A DNA stretch of 64,000 nt, taken from assembly GCF_042661465.1 (NCBI RefSeq), contig NZ_JBHSWE010000001.1, positions 4,464,001 through 4,528,000 on the forward strand. Direction: 5' to 3'. The position numbers and the translations under genes were made by a program. Numbering within the stretch: the first letter of the stretch is position 1; every line of letters starts with the position of its first letter. A model generated the notes under the pieces. That model saw only the letters and a list, made by a program, of their open reading frames with translations, was not told the DNA's origin and did not search any database. This document shows positions 46,319 to 55,472 of this stretch, piece after piece. Origin of the DNA: Marinobacterium_A aestuariivivens (lineage in GTDB: Bacteria > Pseudomonadota > Gammaproteobacteria > Pseudomonadales > Balneatricaceae).

Positions 46319-48993
46319 ATGATCCCTGAGGATAAACCCTGGCACCACCTGACCGCCGACGAGGTCGCCTCGCGGCTCGAGACCGAACCGCCGCGGGGGC
46401 TGGCCGAAAGCGAAGCCCGCAACCGGCTGAATCGAGAGGGCCCCAACCGGCTGGCGGAGAAGGCGCCGCGGGCGCTCTGGCGCAAGTTTCTCGACCAGTT
46501 CAGGAGCCTGCTGGTCATCGTGCTGCTGCTGGCCGCGGTGCTGGCCTGGGCGATCGGCGACCTGAAGGATGCCGTCGTCATCCTCGCGGTGGTGCTGCTC
46601 AACGCCGGCCTCGGGTTCTACCAGGAACACCGCGCCGAACGCACCCTCGCCGCGCTCAAGGGCATGCTGGTGCCGACGGCGCGGGTGCGGCGCGACGGCC
46701 AGGTGCAGGAGGTCGAGGCCGCGGACCTGGTGCCCGGCGATGTGGTGCTGCTCGAGGCCGGCGACCAGGTGCCGGCCGACGGTCGCCTGCTGGCGGCTCA
46801 CGCCCTGGAGGCGCAGGAGTCGGCGCTCACCGGCGAGTCCCTGGCGGTGGGCAAGCTGGCCGAGGCACTGGACAGCAGCACCCTGCCGCTGGGCGAGCGC
46901 TGCAATATGCTGTACATGAACACCGTCGTGACCCGCGGGCGTGGCGAGATGATCGTCGTCGCCACCGGCATGAACACCGAGATGGGCAGGATCGCGGCGA
47001 TGATCGCCGAAGCCCCGGACGGCGAAACCCCGCTGCAGCGCCAGCTCGATGCGCTGGGCAAGCGGCTCGCGGCCATCGCCGGCGTGGTGGTCGTGCTGAT
47101 TTTCGCGCTGACGGTGCTGCGCGGCACGCCTGGAGCGAAGCGGCGATGACCGCCGTGGCGCTCGCCGTTGCGGCGGTGCCGGAAGGGCTGCCGGCGGTGG
47201 TCACCGTCACCCTGGCGATCGGCATGTGGCGCATGGCGCGCAAGAGGGCGATCCTGAAAAAGCTGGCGGCGGTGGAGACCCTGGGCTCGACCACGGTGAT
47301 CTGCACCGACAAGACCGGCACTCTGACCCTGAATCAGATGACCGCCCGCGCCGGCTGGTATGCCGGCCGGCGTTTCAGCGTCAGCGGTGAAGGCTACCGC
47401 ACCGAAGGCCGCATCGACTGCGACGGCTGCCCCGACCTGCGTCCGCTGCTTCTGCCGATGGCGCTCTGCACCGAATCGCGGGTCCGCGACGGCAGGCTGG
47501 TCGGCGATCCGACCGAAGGTGCCCTCTACGTGCTGGCCCAGAAGGGAGGGCTGGATCCGCTCGCGGAGCAGGAACGGGCGCCGCGCCTGGCGGAGATTCC
47601 GTTCGACTCGGCGCACAAGTTCATGGCCAGCTTTCACCACCGGGGTGATCGCGTGACGATGTACGTCAAGGGCGCGCCGGACGTGCTGCTGCACTATGCC
47701 CGCGAAGTGGCCGAAGGCGATGGCGTTTCCCTCCTCGACGAGGCCGGCCGCAAGGCCCTGCTGGCGGAGAACGACCGTTTCGCCGACCAGGCGCTGCGGG
47801 TGCTGGCAGTGGCCTGCCGCGAGATCCCGATCGCCGAATTCGATCCGTCGGGCGACCTCTGGCAGTGGGTCGGCAACTGGACCCTGCTGGGACTCGTCGG
47901 CCTGATGGATCCGCCGCGGCCGGAGGCGGCGCAGGCGATCGACAGCTGTCGCCAGGCCGGCATCCAGGTCAAGATGATAACCGGCGATCACCGGGCCACG
48001 GCGGCCGCCGTGGCGCGCGAACTGGGCCTGGGTGGCGAGGTGGTCGAGGGCGCCGAACTGGATGTGATGAGTGACGAAGAGCTGGCGCGCCGGATCGACG
48101 GCATCGCCGTCTTCGCCCGGGTCTCGCCGCAGCACAAGGTGAAGATCGTCCGGGCGCTGCGGGCGGACGGCCATATCGCGGCGATGACCGGCGACGGCGT
48201 CAATGACGCCCCGGCGCTGAAGGCGGCGGATATCGGCGTCGCCATGGGCATCACCGGCACCGCGGTGACACGGGAGGCGGCGACCCTGGTCCTTACCGAC
48301 GACAATTTCGCCACCATCGTGCGGGCGGTGGAGGAGGGTCGGGTGATCTACGACAACATCGTCAAGTTCGTGCGCTTCCAGCTGTCCACCAACATCGCCG
48401 CCATCCTCACGGTGCTGGTGGCCACGCTGCTGGCGATGCCGGTTCCCTTCACCGCCATCCAGCTGCTGTGGATCAACATCATCATGGACGGACCGCCGGC
48501 CATGACCCTGGGCATCGAGCCCGCCCGTCCGGGCCTGATGGGGGACGCACCGCGTCAGCCCGGATCCCAGATCCTCGGCGCCGGCCGGCTGCTGCGGCTG
48601 GTGCTGTACGGTCTCACCATGACGGCCGGTACCCTGGGGCTGTTCGCCTACGCGCTGGCGCGTGGTGACCAGGCCTATGCCGTGACGCTGGCCTTCACCA
48701 CCTTCGTGCTGTACCAGTTCTTCAACGTCTTCAATGCCCGCGCCGAGCATGGCACTGCCTTCAACGCCAATTTCCTGCGCAACGGCAAGCTCTGGCTGGC
48801 GCTGGCCGCAGTCGTGCTGCTACAGGTCCTGGTGGTGCACTGGCCGCCGGCCCAGGCTCTCTTCGGCACCCGCGACCTGCGCCTCGGCGACTGGCTGCTG
48901 GCGGCCGTCGTCGCTTCCAGCGTGCTGCTGCTGGATGAAGGGCGCAAGCTGGTGATTCGGCTACGGCAGCCATCCGGCCAGATCGCGGATTGA
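46319..48993 (+). CDS. P2-type cation-transporting ATPase (calcium/cation class), one-base frameshift
   Basis: About 892 residues. Actuator motif SALTGESLAVGK, membrane helix 4 VAAVPEGLPAVVTVTLAIG, phosphorylation site VICTDKTGTLTLNQM, nucleotide domain YVKGAPDVLL, and hinge MTGDGVNDAPALKAADIGVAMG. Helix 6 carries NIIMDGPPAMTLGIEPARPG. It fits the P2A-like bacterial cation ATPases that export calcium or a similar ion, with the cation N-terminal domain at about 5-70. The break is at 47129-47130, where GTPWSEAAMT needs one more C. ATG 46319 has no strong ribosome site; an ATG at 46187 is an alternative. Confidence 0.88.
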
Positions 48994-49494
48994 TCCACCG
49001 GTTGTCGAAACAACCGAAGCCGAGGGGCCAGGCCGGAGGATGAACCTGCCGCGCCCGTGGGTGTATCCACCCGGGGCCTGATCTCTGTGTAATGGAGCCA
49101 GGCGCGAAAGCTCGACTTCGATGGACTGGTTGGACTGGATGTCGGTTGGCTTCATCGCAGCGCAGCAGGCAGATCGCTGTTCGCTTCTAACGCGATAGAG
49201 CACTTGTAGTCGCTGAGACGAAGCGATGGCTCGGGCGGCACTCATTGTTGATTTGGCCGATCATGTCATGTTTTCGGCTTAATCCGTTATTGTTCATGGC
49301 CGCTGTACTCCCCAAACTAAGCCTTGTTGAAGACTGACTCTACAGCATATAAGCGCTATCTGCTTAACGTCGGCCTAAGAGGGCGTTTCAAATTGCCGTG
49401 TCCGATGATGTCCTATCCCGCCTTCGACTGCAGAAGAGGCCGCGTCATCCGATCCGCGGCTTTGCCGCCCGCATTGTTTAATCGGGAGATATCG
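48994..49494. other. Intergenic region between the cation ATPase and the acyl-CoA ligase
   Basis: About 500 bases with no supportable gene. An imperfect GC hairpin (CCCGTGGGTG with CACCCGGGG) around 49056-49074 may terminate the ATPase transcript. The remainder must contain the promoter of the ligase operon, but I see no clear consensus -35/-10 pair or palindromic operator. Confidence 0.4.
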
Positions 49495-51140
49495 ATGAAT
49501 ACAAAAATAATCGAGCCCTGCGAGGGGTCTACCAGTATCCGCTGTTGATCAAGAGCCTGCTGCTGTCGGCTAAGCGCTATGCGCCTGAGCGGGAAATCGT
49601 CTGCGGCAACCGGCGCTACGACTACCGCGAGCTGAACGCGCGTATCGCCCGGCTGGCCAACGTCCTGACCGAGGCCGGTATCGGGGCCGGCGACACGGTG
49701 GCGGTGATGGACTGGGACAGCCATCGCTATCTCGAGGCCTATTTCGCGGTGCCGATGATCGGTGCGGTACTGCACCATGTCAACGTGCGCCTGAGCGTCG
49801 ACCAGATCGGCTATACCATGGCGCATGCCGAAGACCGGCTGGTGCTGGTGAACGACGACTTTCTGCCGATCGTCGAAGAACTGGCCGATCGGTTACCGAC
49901 GGTAGAGAGCTATATCCAGCTCAGTGATGCCGCCGAGGCGGCAAATACAAGTCTGAAGACGCTCGGCGAGTACGAGGCGCTGCTGGCGTCGACGTCGACC
50001 GACTACCTGTTCCCCGATTTCGACGAAAACTCCGTCGCGACCACCTTCTACACCACCGGCACCACCGGCAACCCCAAAGGCGTCTATTTCAGCCACCGCC
50101 AGTTGGTGCTGCATACGCTGAACATGGCTACGACCCTGGCGGCCTACGAGGGGGTGTCGCTGCTGCGCTCCGAAGACGTCTATATGCCTATGACACCGAT
50201 GTTTCATGTCCATGCCTGGGGCGTGCCCTACGTGGCGACGATGCTCGGCGTTAAGCAGGTATACCCGGGTCGCTACGAGCCGAACCGGCTGGTGCGGCTG
50301 TACCGGGACGAGGGGGTGACCTTCTCCCACGGCGTGCCGACAGTGCTGCAGATGCTGCTGAACTGCGACGAGGCGAAGGATACCGATCTCGGTCGCTGGA
50401 AGCTGCTGACCGGCGGCGCGGCGCCGACCGAGGGGCTGGTGCGGCAGATGGTCGAGCGCGGCATCCGCTTCTATACCGGCTACGGCATGTCCGAAACCTG
50501 CCCCCTGCTGAGTCTGACCCATCTGACGCCCGAGCAGGCCGCGCTGCCGCCCGCCGGGCAGGTGGCGCTGCGCATGCGCACCGGCGTGCCGATATCACTG
50601 GTGGATTTGCGCGTTGTCGATGAGACCGGCTGCGAGGTGCCACTGGATGACAGCTGCGTCGGCGAAGTGCAGGTACGGGCGCCCTGGCTGACCCAGGGCT
50701 ATTTCCGGGAGCCGGAAAAGGGCGCCGAACTCTGGCAAGGCGGCTGGCTGCATACCGGCGATGTCGCCTCGGTCGATGCGCACGGCGTATTGCAGATCCG
50801 CGACCGGATCAAGGACGTGATCAAGACCGGCGGCGAGTGGATCTCGTCGCTGCTGCTCGAAAGCCTGATCAGCCGGCACCCGGCGGTGGCCAACGTCGCC
50901 GTGGTCGGGGTGCCGGATCCGCGCTGGGACGAGCGACCGCTGGCGCTGGTGGTGCCGGTGGAAGGCCAGGAGATCGACAGCGGGACGCTGAAGCAGCACC
51001 TGATGCAGTACGTCGACAACGGCGAGATCAACAAGTGGGCGATCCCGCAGCAGATCCGCATCGTCGACTCGATACCGGTCACCAGTGTCGGCAAGGTCAA
51101 CAAGAAACAGATCCGCGAGCAACTCGCGGCGCAGGGTTGA
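49495..51140 (+). CDS. AMP-forming acyl-CoA ligase (fatty-acyl-CoA synthetase-like), frameshifted near the start
   Basis: About 549 residues. The true start is ATG 49495, with GGGAG 7 bases upstream; MNTKIIEPCEG then meets a missing G at 49525-49528 and continues YQYPLLIKSLLLSAKRYAPE. Adenylation motifs: TTFYTTGTTGNPKGV (A3), MTPMFHVHAWGVPYV, FYTGYGMSETCPLLSL (A5), GWLHTGDVASVD (A7), DRIKDVIKTGGEWIS (A8) and SVGKVNKKQIREQL (A10, catalytic Lys). This branch activates medium- or branched-chain acids to CoA thioesters. It is followed 22 bases later by a thiolase, so a degradative acyl-CoA role is likely. Confidence 0.88.
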
Positions 51141-51162
51141 AGCAACCGAGCAGGAGCGAACC

Positions 51163-52350
51163 ATGGTGCAGAAAAACGAAGTAGTGGTGGTCAGCGGTGC
51201 CCGCACCGCCATCGGCGATTTTGGCGGCAGTCTGAAGGACCAGGCGCCGAGCGAACTGGCCGGGCGATTGGTGGCCGAGGTGATGCGCCGGGCCGGCATC
51301 GCGCCGGAGTCGGTCGGCCAGTGCGTATTCGGCAATGTGATCCATTCGGAGCCGGCGGACATGTACATGGGACGCGTGGCGGCGCTGAAAGGCGGACTGG
51401 CCGAGGCGACCGCGTCACTGACCGTCAACCGGCTATGCGGCAGCGGCCTGCAGGCGATCCTCACGGCGGCGCAGCAGATCGAACTGGGTAACTGCGATGT
51501 GGCTGTCGCCGGTGGTGCCGAGTCGATGAGCCGGGCCCCTTACTGGCTGCAGAGCGCGCGCTTCGGCCAGCGTATGGGCAACGGCGAAACCATCGATGCA
51601 ATGACCGCGGCGCTGCACTGCCCGATGGAAAAAGTCCATATGGGGGTGACCGCGGAAAACCTGGCGGAAAAATACGGTAGCAGCCGCGAGGACCAGGACC
51701 GGCTGGCGGTCGAGAGCCATATTCGCGCCCAGCAGGCAATCGAGGAGGGCCGTTTTCGCGAGCAGATCCTGCCCATCGAGCTGAAGAGCCGCAAGGGCAC
51801 GCAGTCGTTCGACGCCGACGAGCATGTACGCTTTGACGTCCAGCTCGACGATATGGCCAAACTGAAGCCGGTGTTCAAGCGGGACGGCAGCGTTACCGCG
51901 GGCAATGCGTCCGGCCTCAACGATGCTGCCGCGGCGGTGTTGCTGATGGATCGCGAAAAAGCGGCCGCCGAAGGCAAAGAGGTGCTGGGTCGGCTGGTGG
52001 ACTACAGTGTCGTCGGCGTCGAGCCGAAATTCATGGGCATCGGACCGGTCCCGGCGATCCGCGAAATCCTGGCGCGCCAGAACCTGGGCGTGGGCGATAT
52101 CGACGTCTACGAAGTGAACGAGGCGTTCGCCGCCCAGGCGCTGGCGGTGGCCCGCGAACTGGAACTGCCGCGCGAACGGCTGAACCCGAACGGCAGCGGT
52201 ATCGGCCTCGGCCATCCGATCGGGGCGACCGGCGCCATCGTGACCGTGAAGGCGCTGTACGAACTCAGGCGCATTCAGGGACGCTATGCCATGGTCAGCC
52301 TCTGCATCGGCGGCGGCCAGGGTATCGCCGCCCTGTTCGAGCGGATCTGA
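51163..52350 (+). CDS. Acetyl-CoA C-acyltransferase (thiolase)
   Basis: 395 residues, complete. Nucleophile Cys in TVNRLCGSGLQAIL (about residue 90), His in NPNGSGIGLGHPIGATGA (about 350) and second Cys in VSLCIGGGQGIA (about 380), the three catalytic centres of the degradative/biosynthetic thiolases. The loop AGGAESMSRAPYW is typical of acetoacetyl-CoA thiolases. It cleaves 3-oxoacyl-CoA or condenses acetyl-CoA in the cytoplasm. ATG 51163 is preceded by CAGGAG. No hydratase or dehydrogenase of beta-oxidation accompanies it here. Confidence 0.93.
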   Translation: MVQKNEVVVVSGARTAIGDFGGSLKDQAPSELAGRLVAEVMRRAGIAPESVGQCVFGNVIHSEPADMYMGRVAALKGGLAEATASLTVNRLCGSGLQAILTAAQQIELGNCDVAVAGGAESMSRAPYWLQSARFGQRMGNGETIDAMTAALHCPMEKVHMGVTAENLAEKYGSSREDQDRLAVESHIRAQQAIEEGRFREQILPIELKSRKGTQSFDADEHVRFDVQLDDMAKLKPVFKRDGSVTAGNASGLNDAAAAVLLMDREKAAAEGKEVLGRLVDYSVVGVEPKFMGIGPVPAIREILARQNLGVGDIDVYEVNEAFAAQALAVARELELPRERLNPNGSGIGLGHPIGATGAIVTVKALYELRRIQGRYAMVSLCIGGGQGIAALFERI

Positions 52351-53033
52351 TTCGCCATTTCCTGTCTGCACCCGACAGGGACTGCGCCCACCCCCACCCA
52401 ACGGAGCCTTGCAATCTTGTGTGCCAGGGATGGCACTATTTTTGGATTCAGGGTGCTCCGAGGCTGAGGTCAAGCTTATCCGAGGCGTTTTGAATGGGTG
52501 AAGCTGGCAGGAAAATTCCTATTCAGGCTTCGCTTCCACGAAGGGGTGTCAGCAGGTCAATGAGGATTCGACTCCAGGCCTCCTGTCGGTTGCCTGCTGT
52601 CCCACAAATAATGCGGTACGCCGCATCAGGCTACAGCATAAAAACTATCGCACGACGCACATTTCTTGCTCGTTGGCTCTGAACTTCGCGGAGCATTAAT
52701 GCGTAAGTCCAGTGGTAGTAAGGTGCCTTAGAGGCGGTCGCTCTGTGCCGGGCGCTGCCCCTGAGGGCTTGTAGATGCGGATGTGGCTTGACCGGTCGCC
52801 GATACTTTCAATGGCACGGTGGGCTCAAGGTTTTCCCAGCGGATCGGCAGCGGATCGTTATTGACCGATCAGAAGATATGGATGGCCAAGCTTGCCTGCT
52901 GTCAGGGCGTGCGGTTATTCGCACCTCACTTTCACATGTGAAAGTTGTCCCTACAGGACGTTAAGCGTTGGGCTCTTGTGTCGGCCGGAATGTCTGGATT
53001 AGAATGCTCATATGATTGATATCTGGTGACCAA
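52351..53033. other. Intergenic region before the toxin-antitoxin pair, with an 18-bp palindrome
   Basis: Nearly 700 bases with no supportable protein gene; base composition is lower in GC than the neighbouring operons. It contains the perfect palindrome ACTTTCACATGTGAAAGT at 52928-52945, about 90 bases before the antitoxin start, described separately. Confidence 0.5.
52928..52945. promoter_or_regulatory. Perfect 18-bp palindrome, candidate operator of the toxin-antitoxin operon
   Basis: ACTTTCACATGTGAAAGT reads identically on both strands. It is placed in the promoter region of the Xre/MbcA-type antitoxin, whose DNA-binding domain could recognise it for autoregulation. No second copy is seen in the window. 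Confidence 0.55.
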
Positions 53034-53573
53034 ATGAGCACTCATGTCGAGCCCATTGCCAAGCCCAGGAAAGGGGCGGCCAAACCGAAAGCCTCGCGGT
53101 TAAAGCACAGTTGGCGAAGCGGCCGATTGATCACGGTAAAGTCGGATCGCACGTCGCAAGCGAACACTCTGCTCTTCACCGTAACAGGCGTGCCCTCTGG
53201 AGACCGGCCCAGCATGCTGGCGAATATTCGCAAGGGGCTGCCGTTCGAGGTCATTGAGACTCTGGAGGAGGCCTATGGTGCTTCTCGTAAGGAGCTCGCT
53301 GAAGTGCTCTCGATCCCCGTCTCAACGCTAACACGTCGTAAGAAGGAAGGATGGCTACATGCGGATGAATCCGATCGTGTGGCACGTTTGGCCCGACTTA
53401 AGGATGCCGCCGTTGCAATGATGCAGGGTAACGATGATGCGGCCATCCAGTGGCTCCACACACCGCTTGAGGTGCTCGGAGATGAAACGCCAATGGCGCA
53501 CGCCAGTACCGAAATGGGCGCGCGCGATGTCGAGGACCTCATCGGCCGTATCCGTCATGGTGTCTTTAGTTGA
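53034..53573 (+). CDS. Xre/MbcA/ParS-type antitoxin (DUF2384)
   Basis: 179 residues. A basic N-terminal tail is followed by an HTH-like segment (VIETLEEAYGASRKELAEVLSIPVSTLTRRKKEG, about 70-105, cited only in part) and the C-terminal DUF2384 domain (RLARLKDAAVAMMQGNDDA, then WLHTPLEVLGDETPM, about 125-160). It binds and neutralises the RES-domain toxin encoded next and usually represses the operon. ATG 53034 with GGTGA upstream; a TTG at 53016 is possible. The stop overlaps the toxin start. Confidence 0.87.
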   Translation: MSTHVEPIAKPRKGAAKPKASRLKHSWRSGRLITVKSDRTSQANTLLFTVTGVPSGDRPSMLANIRKGLPFEVIETLEEAYGASRKELAEVLSIPVSTLTRRKKEGWLHADESDRVARLARLKDAAVAMMQGNDDAAIQWLHTPLEVLGDETPMAHASTEMGARDVEDLIGRIRHGVFS

Positions 53574-54046
53574 TTCTGAAGGGGTGGCGAATTACCGATC
53601 CGGCATATGCTTCAAGTCCTGAGCAGATGATGTCGGCTGAGGGCGCATTTCTATTTGGTGGGCGCTGGACCAGCAAGGGTGTGAGGGTTGTGTATCTCGG
53701 TACCAGCCTCGCGCAGGCTTCGTTGGAGCTTCTGATTCATCTAGGCAGGGCCGATATACTCCGAACCTACCATAAGATGGTGGTTGCGTTCGATGAGGCA
53801 CTGGTACAGCACATCGACCTCGAAGATCTACCCGGTGACTGGGCCTCGCCCTCGATGGCTTCCTCTGTGCAAGTGGTCGGAGATGCGTGGGTGGAGGAAG
53901 CTGGATCACCGGTCCTGCAGGTGCCGAGTGCAGCCATTCGTGGTGAGTACAACTATCTGTTCAATCCTCGACATCCGGATGCTGTAAAGGCGAAATACGG
54001 TCCGATCACCGCATTCCAGTACGATCCCAGGTTGGTAAAAGAGTAG
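53570..54046 (+). CDS. RES-domain toxin
   Basis: 158 residues, the RES fold named for conserved Arg, Glu and Ser: GWRITDPAYA (Arg), FGGRWTSKGVRVVYLGTSLAQASLE-type stretch (second Arg, Tyr, Glu; positions about 30-54) and VPSAAIRGEYNYLFNPRHPD with the Ser. RES toxins consume NAD+ and halt growth when the DUF2384 antitoxin is lost. It uses a TTG start at 53570 overlapping the antitoxin TGA, the usual tight coupling of such pairs. Length is normal, with no break. Confidence 0.87.
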   Translation: MILKGWRITDPAYASSPEQMMSAEGAFLFGGRWTSKGVRVVYLGTSLAQASLELLIHLGRADILRTYHKMVVAFDEALVQHIDLEDLPGDWASPSMASSVQVVGDAWVEEAGSPVLQVPSAAIRGEYNYLFNPRHPDAVKAKYGPITAFQYDPRLVKE

Positions 54047-54601
54047 AAAGATCACCAAAAAGTGAGTTGTCCGCGAAGGGTGCCGGATTCGGCCATTTGC
54101 GGTCCCTGGGCCGGTCGGCCAACTTATCAAGGCAGAAGGAAATCGGGTGCTGATTTACGAGAATGTTAAAAACCGGCCATGACGGGGGAGTCGACTGAAG
54201 CTTTGGCCTCGCTCGGGCCGTTACTGGCTCATTTGCATCGCATCGAAGTGGTTGCGATGGCGTTTCGCAGGCTGCCGGTGACGCCTCCTGACATTCTCGG
54301 GCAGGCGAGTCCCATGCTAATGCGCACCAGCTTGCCTGGCGGGTTGGATTGCTGGTCGCAACTCCAGCTGAGGGGGCGACGCCTGCCTGTTGCGGTAGTC
54401 TGGCGTGTCTGAAACGTGCGGGGATAGCCCTGCAGCGCAGGGCTGGCGCCAATCAACAGGTTTAATGTGATTATCCGAAGGTTTTCACAACCTGTAGTAC
54501 CTTGTTTCTGCGTTATCCGGCCATCTTTCCTCCCTTGGCTGCGTTCTGGTTTATCCCTGTCCGGTCGCCTCTTTGCTGCGGCCGGGCAATATAGACGTCT
54601 G
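54047..54601. other. Intergenic region between the RES toxin and the universal stress gene
   Basis: About 550 bases downstream of both convergent genes. Open frames here lack recognisable domains and ribosome sites, and I see no hairpin with a T-run. It may be decayed sequence left around the mobile toxin-antitoxin module. Confidence 0.4.
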
Positions 54602-55459
54602 TCAGTGACACAACAGCAGTGGCATGGCGCTGTGCTGCAGCAGATGACGGGTAACGCCGCCGAATGCCTGCTGCTGCAGGCGGTGGTGGCTGTAAGCACC
54701 CATCACGATCAGGTCGCAGTGGAAGCCTTGAGCCGCCTGGAGCAGGTCGGCACCGTCGCTGCGATGTAGCTGTTCGACCCGCTGTGGTTTCGAGTCGATT
54801 CCGTGGCATTGCAGATAGGCCTGCAGTGACCCCGGGCCCGGGACCCGGCTGGAGGTGGTTTCATGGGTCAGTATCCGCACGTCGCGGCCGCGCCTGAGCA
54901 GCGGCAGGGCGCTGCGCACCGCCCGTGCTGCCTCGGGGCTACCGTTCCAGGCGATGGCGATGCATTGCGGTGCAAAGTTGGTTTGTGTCCGCGGCATGAC
55001 CAGTACCGGACTCCCGCTCTGCAGGATGGCGGCCTCAAGTGTCGAACTGATCGTGCCGTTCCGACCCTGCGGAACGACCAGCAAGTCGGCGACTCTGCCG
55101 CGGCGCGCGACCAGTTCGCTGCGCAGGCCCTCGACTTCATGCCAGCAGGCCGAAGCGCCGCCGGGCAGGTACTCTTCGCTGACCGCGACGCCGCCCTGGT
55201 CGGCCAGCTGTTTAAAGAGCCGGCGCAGCTGGCTGGCATCTTCCCGTGCCTGGGTGTCGGCGATTCGCTCGAGCTCCTGCATGAACTGCCGTGACAGGCC
55301 TGCGATTTCGTGTGGAACAAAGCGGCTGGGGTGGGCGCAGGCATGTAGCACCTGCAGCTGCGCGCCGAAGTACTTTGCCACCGCCAGTGCACCCTGCAGC
55401 CGTTCGGACACTTCGCCGCTGCTCGACAGCGGCATTAACAGTATTCTCGGATCGTTCAT
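54602..55459 (-). CDS. Universal stress protein with two Usp domains
   Basis: 285 residues. The first domain (about 1-150) starts RILLMPLSSSGEVSERL and ends with GSPVLVMPRTQ; the second (about 165-285) has CIAIAWNGSPEAARAV and the ATP-site-like GAYSHHRLQQQAFGGVTRHLL with a final SAMPLLLCH. The start follows the TctA-TctB stop by 13 bases and has AAGGAGG, so it is co-transcribed with the tricarboxylate carrier. In Halomonas a universal stress protein (TeaD) is encoded with a TRAP carrier and modulates it; an analogous role here is inference. Confidence 0.85.
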   Translation of the reverse strand: MNDPRILLMPLSSSGEVSERLQGALAVAKYFGAQLQVLHACAHPSRFVPHEIAGLSRQFMQELERIADTQAREDASQLRRLFKQLADQGGVAVSEEYLPGGASACWHEVEGLRSELVARRGRVADLLVVPQGRNGTISSTLEAAILQSGSPVLVMPRTQTNFAPQCIAIAWNGSPEAARAVRSALPLLRRGRDVRILTHETTSSRVPGPGSLQAYLQCHGIDSKPQRVEQLHRSDGADLLQAAQGFHCDLIVMGAYSHHRLQQQAFGGVTRHLLQHSAMPLLLCH

Positions 55460-55472
55460 TGTCTGAACCTCC

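Noticed and set aside
46798..48750. A 650-codon open frame antisense to the P-type ATPase
   Set aside because: The sense strand carries all P-type ATPase motifs; the antisense frame is low-complexity and has no recognisable start or domain.
53592..53909. Antisense open frame across the RES toxin gene
   Set aside because: The RES domain is clear on the plus strand and the antisense product has no features.
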